From: Actinomadura sp. DC4
GTDB taxonomy: Bacteria > Actinomycetota > Actinomycetes > Streptosporangiales > Streptosporangiaceae
DNA: 64,000 bases
NCBI RefSeq assembly: GCF_030406325.1
Contig: NZ_JAUEQY010000017.1
Location: forward strand, 62,001 to 126,000
Direction of reading: 5' to 3'
The position numbers and the translations under genes are program-made. The notes beneath the pieces were generated by a model that ran no database searches, had not been told where the DNA came from, and worked only from the letters and a program-made list of their open reading frames with translations. Each line of letters opens with the position of its first letter. Position 1 is the stretch's first letter. This document shows positions 38,827 through 46,357 of the stretch, piece by piece.

Positions 38827-39966
38827 TTACGGCCGTTCTTCCTGGGCTTCGGCGTGCCGGGCGCGGAGTTCGGCGGTGACGGCGCGTTCGCGCTGGGCGT
38901 CGGCGTCGGCGCGGGCCGTGGCGCGCTCGCGTTCGAGGTCTTCGGCGCGGGCCTGAGCGGCGCGCAGGGCCAGGCGGGCCTCGTCCAGCTCCAGGCGGAG
39001 CCGTTCGGCCGCGTCGCGGGAGTCGGCGGTCTCGGCGCGGAGGCGCTCGGCCTCGGTCTGGGCGGTGTCGCGGGCGGCGGCGGCCGACGCACGTTCGGTG
39101 TCGGCGACGGCCGCGCGCGCCTCGGCCCGGTCGCGGCCGGCCTCGGCGGCCTCCGCGCGTGCCTGGGCGGCGGCGCCGTCGCGTTCGGCCCGCGCGCGGG
39201 CGGTGTTCGCCTCGGCGAGTGATTCGCGTTCCCGCTCCGCCTCGCGCTCGGCCTGCTCGGCGCGCCGTCCGGCCTCGTCGGCGGTACGGCGCGCCGTCTC
39301 GGCGTCGTGCTCGGCGCGCCTGGCCGCCTGCTCGGCGGTCTCCATTCGCTCGACGGCGCGCCGTACCTCCTCGGCGGCCTCGTCCCGCGCCTCTCGTACG
39401 GCCTGTTCGGCGTCGTGCTCGGCGCGGTGTACGAGCCGTTCGGCCTCCTCGCGTACGCGTTCGGCCTCGGCGGTGGCCTGCTCTGCCTCGGTCTGAGCCG
39501 CGGCCTGCTGGGTCTCGGCCTGCTCGGCGCGCTGCTCGGCCTCGCGTACGCGTTCGGCGGCCTGTTCGGCATCGGCCTGGGCGCGCTGGGCGAGTTCGGC
39601 CGCTTCTTCGCTGGCGGCCATGGCGGAGGCGACGCGGGACTGGGCCTGGGCGCGTTCGGCGCTGAGCCGCGCCTCGACGCCGCGCGGGGAGAGCTCGGCG
39701 TCGAGCGCGTTCGCGAGCGGCGCGATCGCGGAGGCGAGACCCTGCTCCATCCGCTCGTACAGGTCCTCGGCGCGAGCCAGGGCCCCTTCGAGGCCGGGGA
39801 CCGTACGGCGGAGCTCGCGATCGCGCTTGGCCCGCGCCTGACAGTCGCTGCCGAGGCAGTAGGCGCGCGGCCGGCCACGCCCGGTGCGCTGCGGCACGGG
39901 GCGCCCGCAGTAGCGGCAGGGCCGTTCGGCCTCCTCGACGGTCCGTACGGCTTCGTCGTCGGTCAT
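38827..39966 (-). CDS. Zinc-knuckle protein with long alanine-rich coiled coil
   Basis: A 379-residue protein. The N-terminus holds a small metal-binding motif, CRYCGRPVP then YCLGSDCQARAKRDREL (Cys-x2-Cys...Cys-x4-Cys). From about residue 60 to the end it is an almost uninterrupted Ala/Glu/Arg-rich coiled coil of some 300 residues (AEQAAERVREAEQRAEQAET is typical). No membrane helix. The layout recalls KfrA- or DivIVA-like structural proteins, but no family is claimed. It ends 7 bases from the convergent carboxylase gene. The promoter region is unusually AT-rich with repeated TTTTCTG/CAGAAAA elements. Confidence 0.78.
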   Translation of the reverse strand: MTDDEAVRTVEEAERPCRYCGRPVPQRTGRGRPRAYCLGSDCQARAKRDRELRRTVPGLEGALARAEDLYERMEQGLASAIAPLANALDAELSPRGVEARLSAERAQAQSRVASAMAASEEAAELAQRAQADAEQAAERVREAEQRAEQAETQQAAAQTEAEQATAEAERVREEAERLVHRAEHDAEQAVREARDEAAEEVRRAVERMETAEQAARRAEHDAETARRTADEAGRRAEQAEREAERERESLAEANTARARAERDGAAAQARAEAAEAGRDRAEARAAVADTERASAAAARDTAQTEAERLRAETADSRDAAERLRLELDEARLALRAAQARAEDLERERATARADADAQRERAVTAELRARHAEAQEERP

Positions 39967-40278
39967 GGGGTCTCTCGTTCTCGCTGTCGGCGTCTTGCTG
40001 GGAACGCCAGGCTAGCTTATTTTCTGTTTTTCTGTTTCTAGAAAATAATAATCTCCAGAAAAGCTTGGTCGGTAACTCACGAGAATGTATATTCCCGCAA
40101 GTTACGGATCGGATCTGACGCGATGTTGCGACCGTTGACTGGTGGCTTCAGCGCGGTGTGCCGGTCAGGACGGCGAGCGCCCCGACAGTTCCGGAGGTGA
40201 GGGCGGCGTAGCCGGAGATCGATCCGGACTCGTGGTGATTGCGGCGGCGTTGCCGGCCGCTTCGCGCGGACCGATTCC
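39967..40278. other. AT-rich intergenic region with nested dyads
   Basis: The left third is far richer in A+T than the rest of the window. TTTTCTG occurs at 40020-40026 and 40028-40034, TTTCTAGAAA (perfect palindrome) at 40035-40044, and the inverse CAGAAAA at 40056-40062. A further dyad, GTAACT (40072-40077) with AGTTAC (40100-40105), encloses GAAT-gtat-ATTC. This probably is the promoter and operator zone of the coiled-coil gene. From about 40110 to 40278 nothing further was recognised. Confidence 0.5.
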
Positions 40279-40896
40279 TCAGAGGAGCTCTGCGCGTAGG
40301 GCGATGTCGAAGCCGGCGCCGGTGCGTGCCAGGCCCACCAGGAGGATGCCGGCCCATTCGAGGGCGTGGGTCATCTCGAGGTCTCCCGCGTCGAGGGGCC
40401 GCATGTCCAGGCTCTCCAGAAAAGCCGCGACACGTGCCTTCGCCTCGGCGTCGTCGCCGGCGAAGAACACGTCCAGGGGTTTGTCTTCGGCGAGGACGCC
40501 GCCGAAGATCGAGTTGAAGGCCTTCACGACGTGTGCGTCCTTCGGAGCGGCGGCGGAGATCTGCTGGGACACCGAGTTGCCCGCGTTGGTCACGAGTCCG
40601 CTGGCGTCGGCGTTGAACGGGTTGGTGATGTCGATGAGGATCTTGCCGGCGAGCGCGTCGCCGTAGTGCGCGACCACGTCGACCGCGGCGGCGTACAGGA
40701 CGGCCACGATGACGATGTCACCCGCCGGCCTCGCGCCGAACGTGCCGACGGTGGCTCCGTTGCCGATCCGGTCGGCGAGCGACTGAGCCTTGGCGGCGTT
40801 GCGGCTCATGAGCTCGATGGTGTGGCCGTGCTCGGCCACCCGGGTGCCGATGGCGGTGGCCATGGTGCCCGAGCCGATGATGCTGATGGTGGTCAT
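40279..40896 (-). CDS. NADPH:F420-reductase-like NAD(P)-binding protein
   Basis: A 205-residue Rossmann-fold protein of the F420-dependent NADP oxidoreductase-like group (NADP_F420 binding domain). N-terminal TTISIIGSGTMATAIGTRVA and ELMSRNAAKAQSLADRIG bind the dinucleotide. DIVIVAVLYAAAVDVV, ILIDITNPFNADASGL and VVKAFNSIFGGVLAEDKP follow in the family order. ATG at 40896 is chosen; the longer frame adds a non-conserved 33 residues. It is on the same strand as the SDR gene 130 bases upstream. Whether it truly uses F420 is unknown. Confidence 0.87.
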   Translation of the reverse strand: MTTISIIGSGTMATAIGTRVAEHGHTIELMSRNAAKAQSLADRIGNGATVGTFGARPAGDIVIVAVLYAAAVDVVAHYGDALAGKILIDITNPFNADASGLVTNAGNSVSQQISAAAPKDAHVVKAFNSIFGGVLAEDKPLDVFFAGDDAEAKARVAAFLESLDMRPLDAGDLEMTHALEWAGILLVGLARTGAGFDIALRAELL

Positions 40897-41026
40897 GACG
40901 TGTGTTCCCTTGCTGTTTACGGGATCAGGGGTCTTGCCGGTGTGCTGGGCCACGAGGCGTCGAAGGTTCGCCCGCGGCCCACCCGTAGCCGACACCCGGT
41001 GGCTCTGACGACCACCGGCGGAGCGC

Positions 41027-41761
41027 TCAGATCACCGTGGTGCCGCCGTCGACGACCAACTCCATGCCGTTGACATAGCTCGAGTCGTCAGAGGCGAGGA
41101 ACAACGCGACCGACGCGATCTCTTCAGGGCGGCCCATCTCTCGCCGCGGGATCACGGATTCGAACTGCGACTTCATCTGCTCGTCCATCACTTCCTCCAG
41201 AATCGGCGTGGCGACCTGGCCGGGGGTCAGCACGTTCACCCGGATCCTTCTGTCCCTCAACTCGGACACCCACACCCGTGCGTAGGCGGGCAGCACGGCC
41301 TTGCTCGCCGCGTACACGCTCCAGTCGGGGTAGCCCCGGAGCGACGCGTTCGACCCGGTCATGACGATCGAGCCGCCATCGTTGAACAGCGGCAGCGCCT
41401 TCTGGACCGTGAACAGCGTGCCGCGCGCGTTCAGCGAGAAGGCGGCGTCGAACTGCTCCTCGGTGATCTCGCCGAGCCTGCCCTGCTCGCCCATCCCGGC
41501 ACTTGCCCACAACACGTCGACCGTGCCCTTTTCCTGCTTGACCGTCTCGAACAAGCGGTCCAGATCGTCGAGGTCGGCCGAATCGCCCTGCACGCCGGTC
41601 ACGTTCCGGCCGATCAGCTTGACCGCTTGGTCCAGCGCGTCCTGCCGTCGGCCCGAAACGAAGACGTGAGCTCCTTCATCAACGAACGACTTCGCACCGG
41701 CCAGTGCCATCCCGCTTGTCGCGCCTGTGATCACCGCGACCTTGCCGTCGAGCTTTCCCAC
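41027..41761 (-). CDS. SDR-family oxidoreductase
   Basis: A 244-residue short-chain dehydrogenase. The cofactor loop is KVAVITGATSGMALAGAKSF (TGxxxGxx, with the last Gly of the usual motif shifted), with ASAGMGEQG, IVMTGSNASLRGYPDW, YAASKAVLPAYAR (Tyr, Lys) and the C-terminal GMELVVDGGTTVI. GTG at 41761 with GGAG five bases upstream is taken as start; the longest frame would run into the operator. The TTGAGT-N17-TAACAT promoter is covered by a GTACAC-N6-GTGTAC operator, so the divergent TetR protein probably represses it. Confidence 0.88.
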   Translation of the reverse strand: MGKLDGKVAVITGATSGMALAGAKSFVDEGAHVFVSGRRQDALDQAVKLIGRNVTGVQGDSADLDDLDRLFETVKQEKGTVDVLWASAGMGEQGRLGEITEEQFDAAFSLNARGTLFTVQKALPLFNDGGSIVMTGSNASLRGYPDWSVYAASKAVLPAYARVWVSELRDRRIRVNVLTPGQVATPILEEVMDEQMKSQFESVIPRREMGRPEEIASVALFLASDDSSYVNGMELVVDGGTTVI

Positions 41762-41787
41762 GACCACTCCATTCACATGCCGTACCG

Positions 41788-41866
41788 ATGTTATGTACAC
41801 CGATCTGTGTACTCAACGTATCGAACGGTCGCACGAGGTGCAAGCTATGTACACCGAGCCGTACCC
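41788..41866. promoter_or_regulatory. SDR promoter and two GTACAC operators
   Basis: On the minus strand TTGAGT (41816-41811) and TAACAT (41793-41788), 17 bases apart, face the SDR gene. GTACAC-N6-GTGTAC at 41795-41812 fills the spacer. A degenerate copy, GTACAC-N6-GTACCC at 41849-41866, precedes the divergent TetR gene. The pair suggests one TetR protein acting on both. Confidence 0.7.
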
Positions 41867-41886
41867 AAGTGAGCTACGCTGGGCGT

Positions 41887-42489
41887 GTGACAGAGTTGGA
41901 GAAGGGGCCGCTGGGCCTGCGCCGAGGCAGGGGCGCACGAGAGCGCATCCTCAGCGCGTCACGACAACTGTTCCGCGATCAGGGCATCAACTGCACCGGC
42001 TTGGACCAGCTCTGCGCGGTGGCCGGGGTGTCCAAGCGCACGCTCTACCAGCACTTCAGCGGCAAGGACGAGCTGATCGCCGAATGCCTGCGCCGATTCG
42101 ATCCCGACATCCTGCCCGAGGTGTTCGACCGCACCGACCTCACGCCTCGCGAACGACTCCTCGCCGCGTTCGACGTGCACTCGCCCCTGTGCCCCTTCAT
42201 CGCGGCGGCCGTCGAGATCCCCGACCCGGGCCACTCGGCACGCACCCTCGCCCGCGACTACAAAAAGGCCTTTGCCGCCCGGCTCACCGAGGCCGCCCGC
42301 GAGGCCGGCGCCACCGACCCCGAACAGCTCGGCGAGCAACTGGCGCTGCTCCTGGACGGTGCCTCGGCCCGCAGCCGGGTCCTCAACGCCGAAGCGTTCA
42401 CCACAGCCGCCGCAATAGCGGCCGTCCTCGTCGACAACGCCATGCCCGCGGCAGCGGCACCACAACGGAGATTCACCGACGACCGCTGA
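41887..42489 (+). CDS. TetR-family transcriptional regulator
   Basis: A 200-residue regulator. GARERILSASRQLFRDQGIN, CTGLDQLCAVAGVSKRTLYQ and HFSGKDELIAECLRRF form the HTH domain, and the C-terminal part (FIAAAVEIPDPGHSARTLA) is typical of the TetR group controlling reductases. GTG at 41887 is chosen over upstream starts that would include the operator. Divergent from the SDR gene. Confidence 0.9.
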   Translation: MTELEKGPLGLRRGRGARERILSASRQLFRDQGINCTGLDQLCAVAGVSKRTLYQHFSGKDELIAECLRRFDPDILPEVFDRTDLTPRERLLAAFDVHSPLCPFIAAAVEIPDPGHSARTLARDYKKAFAARLTEAAREAGATDPEQLGEQLALLLDGASARSRVLNAEAFTTAAAIAAVLVDNAMPAAAAPQRRFTDDR

Positions 42490-42499
42490 TCTCCCACGC

Positions 42500-42715
42500 G
42501 GCTTGCCCGAAGCCGGCGTCGGCGGGTTCCGGTTCCGGGTGGTGTACCTGGTGCAGGGCCCGCCGGCACGGTGCGAGACCACTCGGCAGGGGCGAGGGAA
42601 GGCCTTGCCTGAGCGCAGAGCCGCGCCTCCGAATCGATGAGGTGATCCGTGTCCCACAGTCGGGCCGTGTCGTCCGCGCCGCCGGTGGCGAGGGTCTTGG
42701 CGTCGACGCTGCTGG
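42500..42715 (-). pseudogene. WD40-repeat protein relic (C-terminal tail)
   Basis: On the minus strand one frame reads VDAKTLATGGADDTARLWDT (a complete WD40 blade with its WD end), then ARLCAQARPSLAPAEWSRTV. That tail resembles the C-terminus of actinomycete WD40 proteins fused to kinases or NTPases (cysteine-containing helix, then xxAEW). No start codon or further repeats are found upstream, where the TetR gene at 42760 begins. It is a leftover of a gene whose 5' part was deleted. Confidence 0.65.
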
Positions 42716-42759
42716 TCTGGTCGAGGCGGCCGATCGATGTTCGCGGTGGTCTGGAGTGC

Positions 42760-43392
42760 TCAGTGGAGGACGGTGAGCAGGCCCTCGACGCCGCGGCGGA
42801 ACGCGGCGGCGACGCTGTCGACGCCGTCGAGGTGGGCGCCGGACATCGCCCCGTCGCGCATCATGACGAAGTGCCGTGCGGCGTGCTGGGGATCGGGGCG
42901 TCGCGGTGAGGTTCCGAAAACTTGGGCGAACAGCTCGGCGAGCGTGGTCACGTACCAGGTCCGGTGCTCGATGACCACTTGGTGCACCCGGTCGTCGGGG
43001 TCGGGGTACTCGGCGGCGGCCTTGAGGAAGGCACACCCGCGGAACTCCGGCGTGGTCAGGTCGTCGGCGACGGCGGTCCCGATCGCGCGCAGGGCGTCGG
43101 CCGGTGACGGGGCGGCCTCTTTGGCGGCCTGCACGCCGGCCCGGATGGCGGTGTCGACGCCGTACAGGTAGGCGACCACGAGGTCTTCCTTCGAGGGGAA
43201 GTGCCGGTAGAACGTCGCCCGCGTGGCCGGGGCCTCGGCGAGGATCCGCTCGACCCCGACGGCGCGGATGCCTTCGCGGTAGAACAGCGCGCTGGCCGTG
43301 GACAGCAGGCGTTCGCGTGCCTCGGAGCGCCGGGGCCCTTCCGAGCCGCCGCCGTCCGGGTGGTCGGACGCGGGGCGGGTCGATGTGGCCAT
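42760..43392 (-). CDS. TetR-family transcriptional regulator, probably leaderless
   Basis: A 210-residue regulator. EARERLLSTASALFYREGIR, AVGVERILAEAPATRATFYR and HFPSKEDLVVAYLYGVD form the HTH domain, and the C-terminal part with GCAFLKAAAEYPDPDDRVH is typical of the TetR_C_33-like group. The ATG at 43392 lies only six bases after TAAAAT (43404-43399), so the mRNA may have no leader. Divergent from the DUF308-like membrane gene with two AAGA/TCTT dyads between. Confidence 0.9.
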   Translation of the reverse strand: MATSTRPASDHPDGGGSEGPRRSEARERLLSTASALFYREGIRAVGVERILAEAPATRATFYRHFPSKEDLVVAYLYGVDTAIRAGVQAAKEAAPSPADALRAIGTAVADDLTTPEFRGCAFLKAAAEYPDPDDRVHQVVIEHRTWYVTTLAELFAQVFGTSPRRPDPQHAARHFVMMRDGAMSGAHLDGVDSVAAAFRRGVEGLLTVLH

Positions 43393-43398
43393 GATCGC

Positions 43399-43483
43399 AT
43401 TTTAGCAGAAAGAACGATCGGTCTTGCGTTCCGTGAGGCATCATGCCAGGCTGCGTACTGCAAGAGAGAACGGTCTTTCTCTC
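43399..43483. promoter_or_regulatory. Leaderless -10 box and two AGA-CGGTCT operators
   Basis: TAAAAT (minus strand 43404-43399) is the likely -10 box of the TetR gene. AAGAaCGATCGgTCTT at 43410-43425 is a dyad with one mismatch per arm. A related, weaker dyad agagagaacggtctttctct lies at 43463-43482, just before the membrane-protein gene. They look like two operators of the same TetR protein. Confidence 0.58.
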
Positions 43484-43520
43484 AGAAGGACCCGCCACGA
43501 TCCGCACGAAGGGAACCGTC

Positions 43521-44075
43521 ATGACCACCGCTACCACCGCCGCCCGGGCTACGACCGGTGTCGCACCGACACTTCGGCGCCTCTACTTCGTACGATTCGG
43601 GTTCGCCCTCGTCTGGGCGGTCCTGCTGTTCCTGACCGGGTCGAGCATCGGCCCGCTGAGCGCGGCGCTACTCGTGCTGTACCCGGTGTTCGACGTGGCC
43701 GCCGCGGTCGTCGATGCCCGCTCCTCGCGGGTCGACGGGTCCGCCGCAGGTCTTTACGTCAACATCGCGATCAGCGCCGTCGCGGCCGTCGGACTCGCCG
43801 TCGCCCTCACCTCGGGCATCCCGGCCGTCCTGCGGGTCTGGGGCATCTGGGCCGTGCTGGCCGGCATCGTGCAGCTCGTCGTGGCCAGCCGTCGGCGGCG
43901 GCTGGGGGGACAGTGGGCGATGATCGCCAGCGGGGGCATCTCCGTACTGGCCGGCGCGTCGTTCTTCGTCATGGCGTCGCGCGACGGGGCTTCTCTGTCC
44001 AACGTGGCCGGCTACGCCCTGCTCGGTGGCATCTTCTTCCTGGTCTCGGCGCTGCGCCTCGGCCGCGCCGGATGA
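43521..44075 (+). CDS. DUF308/HdeD-like integral membrane protein
   Basis: A 184-residue protein with six predicted hydrophobic segments (for example YFVRFGFALVWAVLLFLTG, AALLVLYPVFDVAAAVVD, VAGYALLGGIFFLVSALRLG). The pattern and length fit the DUF308 (HdeD) family of membrane proteins, some of which relate to acid stress, but the function here is unknown. ATG at 43521 with gaaggga upstream. Probably regulated by the divergent TetR protein. Confidence 0.75.
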   Translation: MTTATTAARATTGVAPTLRRLYFVRFGFALVWAVLLFLTGSSIGPLSAALLVLYPVFDVAAAVVDARSSRVDGSAAGLYVNIAISAVAAVGLAVALTSGIPAVLRVWGIWAVLAGIVQLVVASRRRRLGGQWAMIASGGISVLAGASFFVMASRDGASLSNVAGYALLGGIFFLVSALRLGRAG

Positions 44076-44115
44076 GCAGACCCGATGCGACCTGCACGAC
44101 CACTCGCGCGTACGG

Positions 44116-44994
44116 TCATGCGCCCGGTGGCCCCGGGCGCCGGTCGGCTACGGCCCAGCACTGCCGGAAGCCGCGGGAGAGCCGGTCCACCTCGTGCCGG
44201 TTGAAGATGCACACATTGCCCACGAGCTCGGCCTGGGCGTTCATTTGGCCCTGCCAGGCCGACCGCTCGTCCCAGACGGCGTAGTTCAGGTGCAGCGCGG
44301 CGTCGACGGCGCCGCTCTGGACGAGCGCCACCTGAACGCCGGCCAGGCGTTGTTCCTCGACCAGGGCCGTCAAGTCGGGGGTGAGCAGGTCGTAGACGAA
44401 CACTCGCCTGATCCGGACGCCCCGGCTCAGGGCGGCCTCGTTGGCCGCCCAGTAGCGCCGTGCCCAGTAGCTCGTCCACCAGTGCGGTTCGCTGATCGTG
44501 TTGGTGACGGCGTCGACCGTCTCCCGGCACCCCTCGATCCCGGCCATGAGCTGTTCGTAGTCATGTCGAGGCCGGATCATCCGTCCCCTGCCCAGTTCTT
44601 CGAGTTCCTCCGCCGCCGCCCGGATCTGCCGTTGCGCCTCGGCTTCCAAGGCACTGCCCGGGTAGCGCCGTACGATGTCCGCCGTGGCGGCGGCCGTCCG
44701 GGTGACCAGTCCGGGCAGCCAGTCGGCCGCCTCCAGCGCCTGCCGGAGCCGGTAGCGGCGCTCGGCCCGGGCCGAGGCGTCGAGCACCAGGGACAGGGTG
44801 GTCCCCATCAGCCCGGCCAGCAGCGACTCGACTCCGCTCGCCGCTCCGGTCAGGTCCAGTGCGACGCTGAGACCGCACGAGACGAACACGCCGACTAACG
44901 CGATCGGATCGGCGTTCCGGACCAGGCTCACGATCCCGCTCTTCGGCACTCGATCGAGGCCGTGGCCCGGGCCGTCCTGGTCACCCCGCACCAC
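44116..44994 (-). CDS. Membrane protein of unknown function
   Basis: A 292-residue protein. After about 25 residues come one or two hydrophobic segments (IALVGVFVSCGLSVALDL, GVESLLAGLMGTTLSLVL), then a helical stretch (about 75-140) and a C-terminal alpha/beta domain with TISEPHWWTSYWARRYWAAN, IRRVFVYDLLTPDLTALVEE and CIFNRHEVDRLSRGF. The C-terminal pattern, a strand followed by an LxxL helix and a final acceptor-like N-x-H, is reminiscent of phospholipase-D-like folds, but no HKD motif is visible. GTG at 44994 with GAGGTGG upstream. No family is claimed. Confidence 0.62.
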   Translation of the reverse strand: MVRGDQDGPGHGLDRVPKSGIVSLVRNADPIALVGVFVSCGLSVALDLTGAASGVESLLAGLMGTTLSLVLDASARAERRYRLRQALEAADWLPGLVTRTAAATADIVRRYPGSALEAEAQRQIRAAAEELEELGRGRMIRPRHDYEQLMAGIEGCRETVDAVTNTISEPHWWTSYWARRYWAANEAALSRGVRIRRVFVYDLLTPDLTALVEEQRLAGVQVALVQSGAVDAALHLNYAVWDERSAWQGQMNAQAELVGNVCIFNRHEVDRLSRGFRQCWAVADRRPGPPGA

Positions 44995-45151
44995 GGGGCC
45001 ACCTCGTCTTCATCGGAGGCCGGGACGGGACCGTGCGTGCGCGCCCGCGACGGCCAGGTCCACCCGTCTCCGGTTCATTCATCCATTGCACCGCGCCGTC
45101 ACCGCTCGCAGGGGGCGTTAGCCGGATATGGACAGCCGCCCACCGAATTCA

Positions 45152-45179
45152 CTAAGGCTGGCTTATAAAGTAGCCTTAG
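45152..45179. promoter_or_regulatory. Operator and near-leaderless promoter of the MarR gene
   Basis: CTAAGGCT (45152-45159) and AGCCTTAG (45172-45179) form a perfect 8-base inverted repeat around TATAAA (45164-45169). The MarR ATG is at 45183, so transcription would start at or a few bases before the start codon. Self-repression by the MarR protein is likely. No clear -35 box is visible. Confidence 0.62.
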
Positions 45180-45182
45180 CAA

Positions 45183-45626
45183 ATGAACGACGACCTGGAC
45201 CCCGAGGGAGTCGCCTCGGCACTGCTGGCGAGCATCAGCGTGTTGGTACGGCGGGTGCACCAAGTGCCGATCGACGGCGGACTCACGATTCCCGAACGGA
45301 CCGCGCTGTCGCACCTGGACCGCTCGGGGCCCACCACGTCCTCGGCGCTGGCCCGGGAGGTGCAGATCACCGCGCAGGCGATGGGGGCGACGCTCGGCAC
45401 ACTGCGCGCCCGTGGCCTGGTCGAACGCCGGCCGGACCCGGACGACGGCAGGCGCGTGGTGCTGACCGTGACCGACGCCGGTCTGCAGGCGCTGAAGGAC
45501 AAGCGCAACGCGCGGACCGAGCTTCTCGCCCGGGCACTGACGAGCAGCGGCGCGTTCACCCCGGCCGAGCTGGCGCGGCTCGCCGCGGCCGCGCCGCTGC
45601 TGGAGCGGCTGGCCCAGAACATCTGA
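45183..45626 (+). CDS. MarR-family transcriptional regulator
   Basis: A 147-residue winged-helix regulator. LTIPERTALSHLDRSGPTTS, SALAREVQITAQAMGATLGT and LRARGLVERRPDPDDGRRVV, followed by LTVTDAGLQAL, are the recognition helix and wing. No Shine-Dalgarno precedes the ATG, which fits a leaderless transcript. The target may be the short relic at 45658 or the isochorismatase gene beyond. Confidence 0.9.
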   Translation: MNDDLDPEGVASALLASISVLVRRVHQVPIDGGLTIPERTALSHLDRSGPTTSSALAREVQITAQAMGATLGTLRARGLVERRPDPDDGRRVVLTVTDAGLQALKDKRNARTELLARALTSSGAFTPAELARLAAAAPLLERLAQNI

Positions 45627-45657
45627 ACTACGGCGGAAGCACGAGGAGGCAAGACCG

Positions 45658-45790
45658 ATGACGGCTCCCCCCGAGACGCGCCCCGGTGACCGGTACAAGG
45701 CGGACGGCTCCATCGTGCTGATCGCCCTCCACCTCGACCATGGGCAGCGCGCCCGGACCGCAAGCGGCCGCCACCGGCGACCGACCGACA
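45658..45790 (+). pseudogene. Possible start of a lost MFS gene
   Basis: A frame with a strong ribosome site (gaggagg) begins MTAPPETRPGDRYKADGSIV and LIALHLDHGQRA. The first 30 residues resemble the start of an MFS exporter before its first membrane helix, but no helix follows and the frame then overlaps the isochorismatase gene. A MarR gene followed by an exporter is a common pair, so an internal deletion is possible. Very tentative. Confidence 0.22.
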
Positions 45791-45805
45791 GGAGAACCGA
45801 CCACC

Positions 45806-46357
45806 ATGACACTGACAACGATCGACCCCACGGCGGCGCTCGTCGTGATCGACCTGCAGAAGGGCATCGTCTCGGCCCACAACGACGGTCCCGTCGTCGA
45901 ACAGGCGGCCCACCTGGCCACTGAGTTCCGCCGGCACGGCCTTCCCGTGGTCCTGGTCAACGTCGTCGGACGCGCACCGGGGCGTACGGAGGCCGGATGG
46001 TCCGGCGGCACACCGCCGCCCGGCTGGACCGACCTCATCGACGAACTCGACGTCCAGCCGACCGACCACCTGATCACCAAGCGGCGGCGCAGCGCGTTCC
46101 ACGACACCGGCCTCGACACCCTCCTGCGGGACCTGGGCGTCACCCAGGTCGTGCTCGCCGGAATCTCGACCAGCGCGGGCGTAGAGTCGACCGCCCGCTC
46201 GGCCTCCGACCACGGCTACAACGTCGTCCTGGCCACCGACGCCATGAGCGACCCCGACACCGACGCCCACCGCCACAGCGTCGAGCGCGTCTTCCCCAAG
46301 CTCGGCGAGACCGCCACCACCGCCGAGGTCCTCGACCGGGTCGAGGCGACACGATGA
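45806..46357 (+). CDS. Isochorismatase-family hydrolase lacking the usual cysteine
   Basis: A 183-residue protein with the isochorismatase/cysteine-hydrolase fold. Catalytic Asp is in ALVVIDLQKGIVSA and Lys in DHLITKRRRSAFHDT. At the nucleophile site VVLAGISTSAGVESTARSAS has Gly where the cysteine is expected (usual xxCVExTA). The remaining text (GYNVVLATDAMSDPDTDAHR) is conserved with a subgroup that shares this change. Catalysis by the standard mechanism is doubtful. Overlaps the PEBP gene by 4 bases (ATGA). Confidence 0.85.
   Translation: MTLTTIDPTAALVVIDLQKGIVSAHNDGPVVEQAAHLATEFRRHGLPVVLVNVVGRAPGRTEAGWSGGTPPPGWTDLIDELDVQPTDHLITKRRRSAFHDTGLDTLLRDLGVTQVVLAGISTSAGVESTARSASDHGYNVVLATDAMSDPDTDAHRHSVERVFPKLGETATTAEVLDRVEATR

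Noticed and set aside
39000-39700. A repeat-like region suggestive of a tandem array
   Set aside because: The repetition is explained by the heptad pattern and biased codons of the coiled-coil gene.
41027-41800. An upstream ATG start for the SDR gene at 41800
   Set aside because: It would place the start inside the -10/operator region. GTG at 41761 has a GGAG site and fits the family N-terminus.
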